This document shows, in pieces, positions 1-9,237 of a stretch of 64,000 nt of DNA. The notes under the pieces were generated by a model. That model worked only from the letters and a program-made list of their open reading frames with translations, was not told where the DNA came from and did not search any database. Numbering within the stretch: the stretch's first letter is position 1; each line of letters opens with the position of its first letter. The stretch spans positions 1-64,000 of the forward strand of contig JAEWVR010000003.1 in NCBI GenBank assembly GCA_023459055.1. The letters are read 5' to 3'. This DNA comes from Fibrobacterota bacterium. Lineage in GTDB: Bacteria; Fibrobacterota; Chitinivibrionia; Chitinivibrionales; Chitinispirillaceae. Made by a program: the position numbers and the translations under genes.

Positions 1-120
1 CCCCACCCGCTCGCAAAGCCGAGCGACCTCCCCCGCAGGAGGGAGGTGTAATTGTTTGAAAATCGTTAAGATACCTCCCTCCTGCGGGGGAGGTCCAGCT
101 GCTTTGAGCTGGGGTGGGGG
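1..120. repeat. GC-rich inverted-repeat element (MITE/REP-like)
   Basis: The two halves are inverted copies. The outer ends read CCCCACCC and GGTGGGGG. The inner arms (about 27-48 and 73-94) are exact complements around the core CTCCCCCGCAGGAGGGAGG, separated by an AT-rich spacer. It lies just past the 3' end of hrpA. A single arm with its flank recurs at about 14243-14338, so this is a dispersed family. It may be cut by the left window edge. Confidence 0.75.
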
Positions 121-170
121 CGCGCAATCGGCACAGCTGCAACATGTAAAGCTTAAGTTAACGACATTGG

Positions 171-189
171 CGGGGGATTTAGGGGGCGC
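171..189. repeat. Half copy of the 22941-23034 palindrome family
   Basis: The 19 bases CGGGGGATTTAGGGGGCGC here match the right arm of the large perfect inverted repeat near 23007-23034. No partner arm is present nearby. It is a remnant or single-arm member of that repeat family, about 30 bases downstream of the hrpA stop codon. Confidence 0.55.
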
Positions 190-219
190 ACTCAATTTGT
201 GCAATAGGAAAATCATAAT

Positions 220-3200
220 TCACACACCCGCCTCCTCAATCATCTTATCAAGCCTCTTTTCCGACACTGGAAACAGCGTTTTAACCTCCTGCTGTGCGAA
301 TAGGGACACTGCAAACTCGTTATACATTGACAACAACTGATTCGCACATTTTTTCTTTTCAAACGGGATCTTCACCACTGCGTCAATTACTTTTTTATTG
401 TACATCCGTAAAAGGCCCCGTTTCTCACTGTATTTAAATGGCTCGTTAAATGCACGCTGAATACGATAACTGAATGCTTTTAAATAACGCGGATACTGAC
501 GCAAACAGTCAAATGAGAGAGTATTATTTATAAACAGATTGATATATTCATGCAGATCAGCTTTCAACTCTTTTCTGATATCACCCATTGATGATCTGGT
601 TTCCTTACTTATCAATGTCAGACATGATGTATACTGTTCAAGTATTTTTTCTATTAATGTCAATGCCTCATATCCGCATCCGGTTGTCAGTTTCCTGATT
701 TTAGCAAGCAGTTCATCAAATTGTGCCCGTGTCCTGGGCAGTGGCGGTGATGGTATATCAAGCAGATACTCTTTAACGGATAGCAACAGTTGTTGTTTCA
801 CCGTATCAGCTCCGCCAAATGGTGAACACAATAGTTTTATCTGATTTGTAAATTTAAGTTCACGTTCGATCCATACGAATTCAGGACCGAGAACAATTTC
901 AAGTAGTGCACGAAGCCCTGACGCATGCATCTGTAATGCATCTGTGGAGGTCTTGCACATTTTTAATGCAACACCACCATTAAAGGAACACAGTGCCGGA
1001 TATCCATAGAGTGGCACCCCCTTCCCTGATGATGCAATCTCGATATAATCCTCAAGTTCCCCAATGCTCCAGTCGGTCAGATGATACTGTTCATACTTTT
1101 TAGCAGCCCTCTCCCACTCGCTCTCGCCTGCTGTCACCTGCTGTAATTTATCAATTGACAACACTGACGTATCCCTGCCACTGACAAGTACCTCGCCGGA
1201 ATCGTTACAGACCTCAAAACGCAACCGTAAATGCGGCGATATTTTTTCATCAGCAGTATCGTTGAATTCAACCTGTAATCCGTAAAGCTGGCGTACCATT
1301 TTGGCAACCGTTGCATTAAATGAGTCACGGCACGGAGCGAGCTTTGATGCAACCTCACGGGCCTTTTCATTAAGAGGCATCAGTTTCTTCCGTGTTTCTT
1401 TATTCAACCCCTGAAGCAGCTCGAGTACGCGCTCCGGCCACAAATGAGGTACAAGCCACCCCACTGAATCGGCGTTAATATACACGGCATCACGTGCCGG
1501 AACTTTCATCGTAACACCATCAGTATCATTACCCGGGGCAAAATTATATTTCAGCCTGAATGATTTATCACCAACAGTAACGGAATCGGGAAATACTTTA
1601 TCCTGATCATCATACGTATCGGTAAGTATATCCGACTCTTTCATGTAAAGCACTGTTTCATCAGGGAGATCTTTTACAAAGCGGTTAAGATCATGCAGTG
1701 ATGATACATTGACAATTCTGGAACTATAGAAGTCATAAATTGCCTGTTCCCCTGCAAATAATGAACGGCTACGGAGTTTTGCCTCCATGCGCTCTACATT
1801 TTTCCTGATCTTTTTGTTATTACTGTAAAATTTGTGCGCACAATTCAGCTGTTCCTCAACGAGTCCTTTCCAGATAAACACTTCCGTTGCTTTTGTCTGA
1901 TTAATCCGCCCATATCGGATACCGTTATGTTTTGCGACCGTCAGACCAAGCAGTGATACCGTTTCGTCGGCTTTGACAGATCCGGAAATCTCATCAAAAG
2001 AGGGTTCGCTGTATGATCGCGTACAAAGATGTGCTCCAAGTTCCTCAAGCCATTTCGGATTGATCACCGCAACCGTTCTTGCGAATACCTGTGATGTCTC
2101 CACGACCTCATGGCACATCACCCAATCGACTTTCTTTTGTGCCAGTGATGAACCCGGAAAGATCAGTACCTCACGCCCGCGTGCGGCAGTATATTTTCCC
2201 TGATCATTTTTCATTGCGCAATTTGTCAACAAACCGGTAAGCACAGCGCGATGAATTGCATCATAGTGAGCCGGATCGGTGTTTTCATGATACTTTTTTA
2301 GATGATACAGTGTTTCGTGAAGCTGCTGATGTACATCATGCCACTCCTGCATACGAATATACGAGAGAAAATGCTCTTTACAGAACTTTCTCATTTTGTT
2401 CTGGGTTTTGAGCATTTTCCATTCGTTCTGATATGCATCCCATAAATTTACATAGAGTAAAAAATCGGACGCCTGATCACGAAATTTCTTATGCATAAGA
2501 TCTGCTTCAGCCTGCTTGTCAAAAGGCCGTTCCCGCGGATCAACAATCGATAGTGCTGATGCAATAATCTTTACTTCACGAAGTGCCCCCTCTTTCCTCG
2601 CGGCAAGAACCATCCGTGCAATATGCGGATCAAGCGGCAAATAGGCCATTTCGCGACCCGTTTCTGTAAGCACATTCTTTTCGTCAAGTCCACCAAGTTC
2701 CCTCAACTGCGCATACGCTTCACTGATAGCCTGCTTTGATGGTGGTTCGAGAAACGGAAATGCTTCAATGGAACCAAGTTTATGCGCAATCATCGAAAGT
2801 AAAACACCGGCAAGGTTCGACCGTTTTATTTCAGGAAGAGTGTATTCATCACGTTCATTAAACTCCCTTTCGGAGTACAGCCGGACACAGACGCCATCCA
2901 TAACACGACCACATCGCCCCATACGCTGTTTTGCTGCTGCTTTCGAAATTGCTTCCACCGGAAGACGATTCGTGCGCAGTCGTGGAATGTAGCGGGAGAT
3001 TCGTGCAAGCCCGGTATCAACGACAAACCGGATGCCCGGAACCGTTATTGATGTTTCTGCGATGTTGGTGGCGACTACAATTTTACGTCTGCCGGTGACT
3101 TTAAAGATCAGATCCTGTTCACCCCGGCTTAAACGCGAGAAAAGTAGCAGTATATCTGTATTGTCCAGATGCATCCCATGCAGTTTATCGCAGGTTTCAC

Positions 3201-3963
3201 GGATATCACGCTCGGTCGGCATAAAAATCAGCGTATCCCCGGAACCATACATATCAGAAAGATCCCTTACTGCCCGGACCGCTGCATTAATATAGTCAAC
3301 ATCCTCCTCGTCATCAGATCCATCATCATCGCTACGGGGATCAAGGTAAAGTACCTCAACAGGATACATCCTGCCCGAAACTTCAATTATCGGTGCATTA
3401 CCAAATGATTTTGAAAATAGAGAAGTATCAATTGTTGCAGATGATATGATCACTTTCAGATCTTTGCGCTTTGGCAGAATCTGACGCAGATAGCCGAGAA
3501 GAAAGTCAATATTGAGACTGCGCTCGTGAGCTTCATCGATTATTAATGTATCATACATTCGAAGCAGCGGATCCCGTTCGATCTCAGTGAGCAGGATACC
3601 ATCCGTCATAAATTTCACACAGGTCTGTGGTTTTTCCATAGCGCTAAACCGGATTTTGTACCCGACCTCATTACCCAGAACGCAGCCAAGTTCCTGCGCG
3701 ACTCTCGCGGCTATTGATGTCGCGGCGATTCGTCGGGGCTGTGTGCAACCGATTTTTCCAGTAACACCTCTGCCAGCCTCAAGACAAAACGATGGCAGCT
3801 GGGTCGTTTTTCCAGAGCCGGTCTCGCCGGCAACGATTACTACCTGATGTTCCTTAATGAGAGATACAATCTTTTCCCGATGTTCCAGAATCGGAAGATC
3901 CGGGGTATACTTTGGAGCTGGCCTGAGCAGTTCTATGTTCTTTTTGGGTTCCTTTTTTTCCAT
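220..3963 (-). CDS. hrpA: ATP-dependent RNA helicase HrpA (DEAH box)
   Basis: A DEAH-box RNA helicase of 1247 residues, close to the ~1300 typical of HrpA. Visible motifs in order: Walker A GETGSGKT (46-53), DEAH (142-145), SAT of motif III, TNIAETSIT, and motif VI QRMGRCGR. A helicase-associated domain and the long C-terminal DUF3418-type region of bacterial HrpA follow. The family unwinds or remodels RNA using NTP; in other bacteria it is linked to mRNA processing and to rescue of stalled ribosomes. The ATG at 3963 begins a Lys-rich leader. It is transcribed alone, away from the response regulator at 4214. The family call is firm; the cellular target cannot be read from sequence. Confidence 0.95.
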   Translation of the reverse strand: MEKKEPKKNIELLRPAPKYTPDLPILEHREKIVSLIKEHQVVIVAGETGSGKTTQLPSFCLEAGRGVTGKIGCTQPRRIAATSIAARVAQELGCVLGNEVGYKIRFSAMEKPQTCVKFMTDGILLTEIERDPLLRMYDTLIIDEAHERSLNIDFLLGYLRQILPKRKDLKVIISSATIDTSLFSKSFGNAPIIEVSGRMYPVEVLYLDPRSDDDGSDDEEDVDYINAAVRAVRDLSDMYGSGDTLIFMPTERDIRETCDKLHGMHLDNTDILLLFSRLSRGEQDLIFKVTGRRKIVVATNIAETSITVPGIRFVVDTGLARISRYIPRLRTNRLPVEAISKAAAKQRMGRCGRVMDGVCVRLYSEREFNERDEYTLPEIKRSNLAGVLLSMIAHKLGSIEAFPFLEPPSKQAISEAYAQLRELGGLDEKNVLTETGREMAYLPLDPHIARMVLAARKEGALREVKIIASALSIVDPRERPFDKQAEADLMHKKFRDQASDFLLYVNLWDAYQNEWKMLKTQNKMRKFCKEHFLSYIRMQEWHDVHQQLHETLYHLKKYHENTDPAHYDAIHRAVLTGLLTNCAMKNDQGKYTAARGREVLIFPGSSLAQKKVDWVMCHEVVETSQVFARTVAVINPKWLEELGAHLCTRSYSEPSFDEISGSVKADETVSLLGLTVAKHNGIRYGRINQTKATEVFIWKGLVEEQLNCAHKFYSNNKKIRKNVERMEAKLRSRSLFAGEQAIYDFYSSRIVNVSSLHDLNRFVKDLPDETVLYMKESDILTDTYDDQDKVFPDSVTVGDKSFRLKYNFAPGNDTDGVTMKVPARDAVYINADSVGWLVPHLWPERVLELLQGLNKETRKKLMPLNEKAREVASKLAPCRDSFNATVAKMVRQLYGLQVEFNDTADEKISPHLRLRFEVCNDSGEVLVSGRDTSVLSIDKLQQVTAGESEWERAAKKYEQYHLTDWSIGELEDYIEIASSGKGVPLYGYPALCSFNGGVALKMCKTSTDALQMHASGLRALLEIVLGPEFVWIERELKFTNQIKLLCSPFGGADTVKQQLLLSVKEYLLDIPSPPLPRTRAQFDELLAKIRKLTTGCGYEALTLIEKILEQYTSCLTLISKETRSSMGDIRKELKADLHEYINLFINNTLSFDCLRQYPRYLKAFSYRIQRAFNEPFKYSEKRGLLRMYNKKVIDAVVKIPFEKKKCANQLLSMYNEFAVSLFAQQEVKTLFPVSEKRLDKMIEEAGV

Positions 3964-4213
3964 GGATGCAAAATAGTATCATCCACAAGCAGACTTAAAA
4001 AAATAATTCCAGATACACTTTATCAACCCTGGAGCGATTTTACATCACCAATGATAATGGGGGGCCCAAATATATCAGGCAATGGGCAGCAAGTATTCGA
4101 ATAAAATGTTCAACACATTGCCTGCAAGTAATTTAGTAAAAAAAGTAATTGAATATTCATGGTCTTTATGGTAAGATCTTGCAATGAGATCAATATTTGA
4201 AGGGAATGATTTG

Positions 4214-4582
4214 ATGACAAAAAGCCTTGAAGTGGTAATTGTGGACGACGAGATCCAGATAACCGAATTACTTAAAACATTTATAGAATGCTCATCAGTG
4301 AACACTAATATTCATACATTCAATGATGCTGCCGAAGCACGGTCATTTCTGCTTGGAAACGATGTCGATGTACTTATTACCGACTATAAAATGCCTAAAT
4401 TCAATGGAATAGAGTTAATGGAGACTGCACCTCCCGATGTAAAAAAGGTGCTGATCTCAGGGTATGTTTCTGAAATTGCTGAAGAACGGCTTCAACAGCT
4501 TGATGCGGTTTTTTTTGAAAAGCCCGTTCCAATGAAAGCACTTGGAAAGATCATCCTTGATCGTGAAAGCAAGCTTGGGTAA
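4214..4582 (+). CDS. Stand-alone response regulator receiver protein
   Basis: A single receiver domain (122 residues) with no output domain, so it probably acts by protein contact like CheY or Spo0F. It shows the acidic pair in VIVDDE, the phospho-acceptor Asp in LITDYKMP, the conserved Ser of VLISGY, and the Lys in FEKPVP. The ATG at 4214 is preferred because AAGGGA sits about ten bases upstream; an in-frame ATG at 4184 would add ten residues with no similar ribosome site. No histidine kinase is adjacent. The PAS kinase-like protein at 31720 is far away and lacks ATP-binding motifs. The partner is unknown. Confidence 0.85.
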   Translation: MTKSLEVVIVDDEIQITELLKTFIECSSVNTNIHTFNDAAEARSFLLGNDVDVLITDYKMPKFNGIELMETAPPDVKKVLISGYVSEIAEERLQQLDAVFFEKPVPMKALGKIILDRESKLG

Positions 4583-4810
4583 TTCTATATCCGTGTCTTG
4601 TGATTTATTATCCGGAAGGATTTACCAGGCATCACAAGCAAGAACATTGAGTTCGTTGGTTGGTTGTTTTTGTGCATATAATCACTCGACAGATTTTCAC
4701 AATTGGCATCTTAGGTGAAAATGTTGTTTTTATGATCCGACATGTGCGTAAACGGCTTCAGATGAACACACCATGCCATCCTTTTTCATTATTCTTTATT
4801 CAAGGTTTAT

Positions 4811-5131
4811 ATGGATGCTATTGCTGTCTACATAACATGCAAGGATAACGAGCAGGCCATAACCATCGGGGAAACGCTTGTGTCTGAACACGTTGTTGCC
4901 TGTGTGAACATAATCAATGCTATACAATCGATCTACTGGTGGCAGGGTGATATCTGCAACGATTCCGAATGCATCCTTATTGCCAAGACAAGAGCCTCAC
5001 TTTTTGATAAAGTCCTTAAACGGACAAAGGAACTCCACACCTATCAGATTCCCTGCGTCGTGGCACTTCCAATTACCCACGGTAACCCTGATTATCTGAA
5101 ATGGATCGAGGATAGTACGTTAAACGAGTAG
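4811..5131 (+). CDS. cutA: CutA-like protein (divalent cation tolerance family)
   Basis: A 106-residue CutA1-family protein of full family length. Family landmarks are visible: the VYITCKD start strand, the VACVNII segment, the SIYWWQG core strand, the ECILIAKT strand, and a C-terminal HGNPDYLKWIED. CutA proteins are small trimers that bind Cu(II) in vitro; in E. coli the locus affects copper tolerance, but the biochemical role is unsettled. It is monocistronic, followed by a strong hairpin at 5186-5234. The 228 bases upstream hold no convincing gene. Confidence 0.88.
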   Translation: MDAIAVYITCKDNEQAITIGETLVSEHVVACVNIINAIQSIYWWQGDICNDSECILIAKTRASLFDKVLKRTKELHTYQIPCVVALPITHGNPDYLKWIEDSTLNE

Positions 5132-5185
5132 TTCTTCGTTTTGTTTCTTTTTATTTCGATTGACATCTTTTTCGGTTTCATTATT

Positions 5186-5234
5186 GATAATGGCGTAAAA
5201 ACTACCACGTCATGGTAGTTTTTACGCCATTATC
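5186..5234. repeat. Perfect 22-bp stem hairpin between cutA and ATPase gene
   Basis: Arms at 5186-5207 and 5213-5234 are exact reverse complements around a 5-base loop CGTCA. The stem is unusually long for a terminator and lacks a T tract. Core of one arm: GGCGTAAAAACTACCA. It may be a mobile palindrome or a transcript-end structure for cutA. Confidence 0.8.
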
Positions 5235-5307
5235 TACCATAAGCTGGTTGTATTTACGGGTTGTCGATTGTATATTTATATGAAAATCATTATAACGTGA
5301 AATTCAT

Positions 5308-6600
5308 ATGAACAAACTAAGAACGATCGGGTCTACTATAACAGCGACACTTGCAAGCGAACGAGGTCGCTTTACGGTGCTTACAGGTGCACGACAGGTT
5401 GGAAAGAGTACACTTGTCAAAATGCTTTTTCCCGATATACCACTGCTTAGTTTTGATGCGCTATCAGAACGGGATATCTATAACCGATTTACTCCTGAAG
5501 ATTGGATAACCAGATATCCGTCTGTGATTCTTGATGAGGTTCAAAAAGCTCCTGCAATTTTTGACACATTAAAAGCATGTTACGACCGTAATTCCTCATT
5601 GAGATATATCCTCTTGGGTTCAAGTAAGGTTTTACTGTTAAAAAGTGTTCGGGAAACACTGGCAGGAAGAGTTGCACTGAAAAAACTTTTCCCCTTTACA
5701 ATTCCAGAGCTGATCGGTGAATCACTGGAACCACATCCGACATTTTGGACAAATGCACTACAATGCAAAACGCAGTCTGATTTCAGTAATTTCTCAAAAA
5801 GCATATCTGAACCACTACTTGAGATTTCTCAGGAGAGTTCACTGAGTCATAAAATGTGGGATTATTATTTGACCTGGGGCGGCATGCCCGCACTATTGAA
5901 TGATACCTTTTCCGATTATGATAGATCAATGTGGCTTAAAGACTATCACGAACTTTACCTTCAAAGAGACTTGAGTGATCTGGCACGACTTTCTGATCTT
6001 GAACCTTTTACGAGACTTCAAAAGATTGCAGCACTTAGAACTGCTCAAACTATTCAATTTGCACAAATTGGAGCTGCTGCCGGAGTAAATGCGCAAACCG
6101 CAAAACGATATCTTCAGTATCTTGAAATAAGTTATCAAATTTTCCTGTTGTCGCCATGGTTTGCAAATACTGAAAAGCGCCTGATAAAATCACAGAAGCT
6201 TCATTTTCTTGACCCGGGTATTCGAAGGGGCATTTTAAAACGCACCGGTGCAATTGATGGTAATGAATTTGAAAGTGCAGTGTTCAGTGAAGCATACAAA
6301 CAGGCACAAAACAGCGATTCTCCTGTAGAGTTCTACTACCTGCGAACAACAGACGGACGAGAAGTTGACATTTTAATAGAAATGGAAAACGGGTACATCG
6401 CAATTGAGTGTAAACTATCTGATAATACGAACAAAAATGATGCTCGTCATTTTTCCGGTTTAAAAGAAATTCTTGACAAACCAATTCTACTTGGACTTGT
6501 AGTATCAATGGACAAAGAAGTAAAACGATTTCAATTCGAGGATTGTGACTGTCCCATACTTTCAGTCCCTGCATGGGTATTATTCGGAAACCGGTTGTAA
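5308..6600 (+). CDS. AAA ATPase with DUF4143 (AAA_14 family)
   Basis: A 430-residue protein of the AAA_14 + DUF4143 family. The N-terminal ATPase part has Walker A GARQVGKST (about residues 28-36), Walker B VILDEVQKAP, a LLGSS sensor-like strand and the LAGRVALKKLFPFT stretch typical of the family. The middle has a winged-helix-like segment (AAGVNAQTAKRYLQYLE). The C-terminal DUF4143 part (YYLRTTDGREVDILIE ... IECKLS) carries a D...E-x-K pattern like a PD-(D/E)XK nuclease fold. Members are scattered among bacteria and archaea, usually without a known job, and are often in accessory or defence-like surroundings. It stands alone. The ribosome site is weak. Confidence 0.88.
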   Translation: MNKLRTIGSTITATLASERGRFTVLTGARQVGKSTLVKMLFPDIPLLSFDALSERDIYNRFTPEDWITRYPSVILDEVQKAPAIFDTLKACYDRNSSLRYILLGSSKVLLLKSVRETLAGRVALKKLFPFTIPELIGESLEPHPTFWTNALQCKTQSDFSNFSKSISEPLLEISQESSLSHKMWDYYLTWGGMPALLNDTFSDYDRSMWLKDYHELYLQRDLSDLARLSDLEPFTRLQKIAALRTAQTIQFAQIGAAAGVNAQTAKRYLQYLEISYQIFLLSPWFANTEKRLIKSQKLHFLDPGIRRGILKRTGAIDGNEFESAVFSEAYKQAQNSDSPVEFYYLRTTDGREVDILIEMENGYIAIECKLSDNTNKNDARHFSGLKEILDKPILLGLVVSMDKEVKRFQFEDCDCPILSVPAWVLFGNRL

Positions 6601-6603
6601 ATA

Positions 6604-7059
6604 CTACTGAATTTTTACCCATTTCTGGGTTTTTCCGACTTTTACTATGATCCGGATGTAACTGAATACCGATAATGTTGTCTCATCCGGGGATAATTCA
6701 AGTTCTGCACGGTACCATTTACCATCCTGAAAATCCAGCATCCGCCCTTTCCGCCAGATTCTGTCTTTCTGACGAAAGCCCTTCAGGATTGTCATTCCAA
6801 CAAGCGGTTTTCCTTTTAACGAATCAGTACAAAGATCACAAGTGACACTCTCACCCCGCGACCTGCCAAAAATCTCGGTGATCACCGCAGAAAGAGTATC
6901 ATTCTTAATCGTAATTTTTGCTTTTCCAAGATCCGAACCACCGTCGCCATCAACCATCATCCAGACTCCTTCAATCTGGTAGGGTACTTCCCACGGCTGC
7001 TGCTGCGCGAAAAGAGAACAAACTATAACCATGATTACTATTAAACTTATAATCCTCAT
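6604..7059 (-). CDS. DUF2147 family exported protein
   Basis: A secreted or periplasmic protein of about 151 residues. The ATG at 7059 gives a good signal peptide (MRIISLIVIMVIVCSLFA); an upstream in-frame ATG at 7104 would put fifteen polar residues before it and is disfavoured. DUF2147 hallmarks are present: the GVWMMVDGDGG opening strand, CDLC followed by GKPLVGMTILKGF, W.KGRMLDFQDGKWY, and a final W. The family forms a small beta-barrel and its function is unknown. It converges with the DUF4143 ATPase, the two stop codons being only three bases apart. Confidence 0.8.
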   Translation of the reverse strand: MRIISLIVIMVIVCSLFAQQQPWEVPYQIEGVWMMVDGDGGSDLGKAKITIKNDTLSAVITEIFGRSRGESVTCDLCTDSLKGKPLVGMTILKGFRQKDRIWRKGRMLDFQDGKWYRAELELSPDETTLSVFSYIRIIVKVGKTQKWVKIQ

Positions 7060-7349
7060 CGTATTGTCTCCATACCCCTTAACTAACTCAACACAGGTTG
7101 ACATAGATTACTAAAGTATACAATGTGCGCAATATTTGACACCATTGAATCGCACTCTTGTTTAGTGTTAGAAAGTATTGTTGAGCTCAGGATTACAGTA
7201 AAATCCTTGTGACAATTACTCAATCATTGACGGGAAAGTGTTTTTATTGTAAAGTATGGAAACAGTGAGGACTATGTACGACGTATCATTTTCTGGTAAT
7301 TACGCACTCTCAAAATGAACTGTGATGCTTTAAAAAGGATTAGACGATT

Positions 7350-7718
7350 ATGATGCAGATCCCGAAACGAACTAAAAATCCGCAGATTAAAATGAAAAAA
7401 TGTGCTGTTGATGGCTGCAATGAAACATTCGCCGGTGGACCATCATCGAAATTCTGTGCATTACACCGCGATCCAAAAACCCGCGGTAAAGAAAAAACTG
7501 TTACGAAAACATCACCAGGTGATACCAATCTTGTTATTGAGCATGATTACTCTGATGTGCGGTTGCAAAAACAGAAATGTGCACTTGAGGGCTGCCATGA
7601 ACATTTTGACCTGAAAATCTACCCGCGTCAATATGTTTATCCAAAGTACTGTCCAGCACACCGTAATGAACATAAGCGTAAAACACACCTCACGCAACTC
7701 AGTGGAAGGCATCACTGA
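7350..7718 (+). CDS. Small protein with duplicated zinc-ligand motif
   Basis: A basic 122-residue protein that I do not recognise. It has two copies of one pattern, C-x4-C-x3-F, then 9-18 residues, then C-x2-H-R: CAVDGCNETF...FCALHR at about residues 18-41 and CALEGCHEHF...YCPAHR at about 74-104. The pattern suggests two small zinc-binding modules arisen by internal duplication, possibly binding nucleic acid. AAGGA at 7335-7340 precedes two consecutive ATG codons. A clear terminator follows at 7753-7790, supporting a real short transcript. No functional neighbour gives a clue. Confidence 0.65.
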   Translation: MMQIPKRTKNPQIKMKKCAVDGCNETFAGGPSSKFCALHRDPKTRGKEKTVTKTSPGDTNLVIEHDYSDVRLQKQKCALEGCHEHFDLKIYPRQYVYPKYCPAHRNEHKRKTHLTQLSGRHH

Positions 7719-7752
7719 AGTGAGAAGTGGCGAGTGGAAAGAATAATAAAGT

Positions 7753-7790
7753 GAAAGGCTCAAAATAAATTGAGCCTTTCTTATTTTTTA
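7753..7790 (+). terminator. Intrinsic terminator after zinc-motif gene
   Basis: The stem AAAGGCTCAA / TTGAGCCTTT with a short AT loop is followed by TTATTTTTTATT. It lies 35 bases past the stop codon at 7718. Confidence 0.85.
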
Positions 7791-7828
7791 TTCTGGATTC
7801 TGGATTCCGAATTCATCCCCCCCCCCAT

Positions 7829-8206
7829 TCACCACGGTTCGGGATCGGGCATTTTCTTTCTTCGCGATCTCTTTTTAGATGATCCTGACTTTCTGTTACC
7901 GCCGGCGGCCTCTTCGTTTCTTGACAAATACGCCTGATAGGCATCCACAAGCGAACCCTCATCACCAAGATATACCAGTACTTTGAAAATATTTCTGAAC
8001 GCAAGGCCATAGACGTTCTCTTTTTCATCAAAGGTAATCACATATTCATCCTTTGATCCCACCACCCAAAGCTCAGTATCCTCCCTGTCAAAAAACTGGA
8101 AAACCTCCCTGACAGGAGTGACCACCATTTTCTGTAGTTCCTCTTTAAAGACAGCTGCCTGTTCAAGATCTTTTTTTACCCTGCTGTCTACCTGCGATTC
8201 ATTCAT
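7829..8206 (-). CDS. Hypothetical protein, basic C-terminal tail
   Basis: A 125-residue protein without a recognised domain. The first ~95 residues are of mixed charge and look folded (VREVFQFFDRED, ELWVVGSKDEYVITFDEKENVYGLAFRN). The last 25 are strongly basic and Ser/Gly-rich (GSSKKRSRRKK), which suggests contact with nucleic acid or ribosomes. The start codon lies 12 bases after the rsmG stop, so the two genes are very probably co-transcribed. A 10-base C run lies just past its stop codon. Function unknown. Confidence 0.65.
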   Translation of the reverse strand: MNESQVDSRVKKDLEQAAVFKEELQKMVVTPVREVFQFFDREDTELWVVGSKDEYVITFDEKENVYGLAFRNIFKVLVYLGDEGSLVDAYQAYLSRNEEAAGGNRKSGSSKKRSRRKKMPDPEPW

Positions 8207-8218
8207 AGTTTCATCCTG

Positions 8219-8848
8219 TCAAATACATTCATTTTTATTAATGACAACAATTTTTCTTTCACCGATAAGCGGTGTACTAACATCAGTAATATGGACTTTT
8301 TTAAAAAGTTCCGCATCGTCAAGATTCTGACTTTTATAAAGCACCAAAGTGCCATCATCTTTCAGCAGCTTAAATAATACTTTTTTAAACTCAGGAAGAA
8401 TTCTCACTGAACGGCTGACTACAATATCAAACGTCCCGAACAGTTTTTCATCCGTATCCTCGAGCCGGATATCAAGAAACGAACAATTTGTCAACCCAAC
8501 CGCTGCAGCACCACATTTAACCGACTGGATTTTTTTCTTTGTCGAGTCGAGCAGTGTTACATGTGCATCGGAATACATTGACGCAAGCGGAATACCCGGA
8601 AACCCGCCGCCGGTACCGAAATCAAGAATATTCTTTCCTTTGAAATCGACGCATGATATTGACAATATCGAATCAAGAAAATGCAGTGTCCAGATGTCGT
8701 CAGGATCTGTTTTGCGCGAAATCAGATTTATCCGCTCATTTTCATCAAGCAGCCAGTGATAATAGACATCAAACAGATGCATTACCCGCTCAGTATCAGA
8801 AACATTCTTTTCTTGTAAATAACGTTCTACTTCACTTCTTTTTGACAT
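8219..8848 (-). CDS. rsmG: 16S rRNA (guanine527-N7)-methyltransferase RsmG
   Basis: RsmG (GidB) methylates N7 of G527 in 16S rRNA using S-adenosylmethionine. The 209-residue length is normal. It shows the substrate-side ISRKTDPDDIWTLHFLDSI, the SAM-binding LDFGTGGGFPGIPLA (motif I), TLLDSTKKK (motif II) and VVSRSVRILPEF (motif IV region). Loss of this enzyme gives low-level streptomycin resistance in other bacteria. It is the upstream gene of a two-gene unit with the basic hypothetical protein. The usual neighbours mnmG and parAB are not here. Confidence 0.93.
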   Translation of the reverse strand: MSKRSEVERYLQEKNVSDTERVMHLFDVYYHWLLDENERINLISRKTDPDDIWTLHFLDSILSISCVDFKGKNILDFGTGGGFPGIPLASMYSDAHVTLLDSTKKKIQSVKCGAAAVGLTNCSFLDIRLEDTDEKLFGTFDIVVSRSVRILPEFKKVLFKLLKDDGTLVLYKSQNLDDAELFKKVHITDVSTPLIGERKIVVINKNECI

Positions 8849-8914
8849 ACTACTACTTTACAACAATTGGTTATGATACCGTATCACAGCAGTACTTTAC
8901 AAAGTATTACACTG

Positions 8915-9142
8915 CTATTTCAATGGTCTCAGGAGATATTCCAGTCCGTTAAGTTTAATTTCATAAATTTCCTGCAATTGACGCCCAAGAAGGCCGGGAG
9001 GGAATCCCTTTTGTTTGAACCACACAACATAATCTTCAGGAAGATCTACTAAATGTCTTCCTGCGTATTTCCCAAACGGCATTGTCGCCCGCGCAAGTTT
9101 TAAGAAATACTCCTTATCCGGCAATCCAGCATCATCACTCAT
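8915..9142 (-). CDS. DUF3820 family small protein
   Basis: A 75-residue DUF3820 member. The signature MPFGKYAGRHLVDLPEDYVV is followed by WFKQKGFPPGLLGRQLQE. DUF3820 proteins are widespread, of unknown biochemical function; one was described as a quorum-sensing-regulated factor. It lies upstream of rsmG in the same direction with a 66-base gap, so it may be in the same transcript. Confidence 0.8.
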   Translation of the reverse strand: MSDDAGLPDKEYFLKLARATMPFGKYAGRHLVDLPEDYVVWFKQKGFPPGLLGRQLQEIYEIKLNGLEYLLRPLK

Positions 9143-9237
9143 GAATAAAACTCTTTGAACTGTTAAAACTTTTTGTTAATTTGAAAATGGTTTATGCCAC
9201 AAAAAATGTCTTGTTGAACCTCTCATGACGGGGTGTT

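Noticed and set aside
4660..4848. 62-codon frame before cutA
   Set aside because: It overlaps the cutA start, has low-quality composition and no ribosome site.
5308..6600. A defence island around the DUF4143 ATPase
   Set aside because: Neighbours are cutA and a DUF2147 protein; no restriction, toxin or phage-related gene adjoins it.
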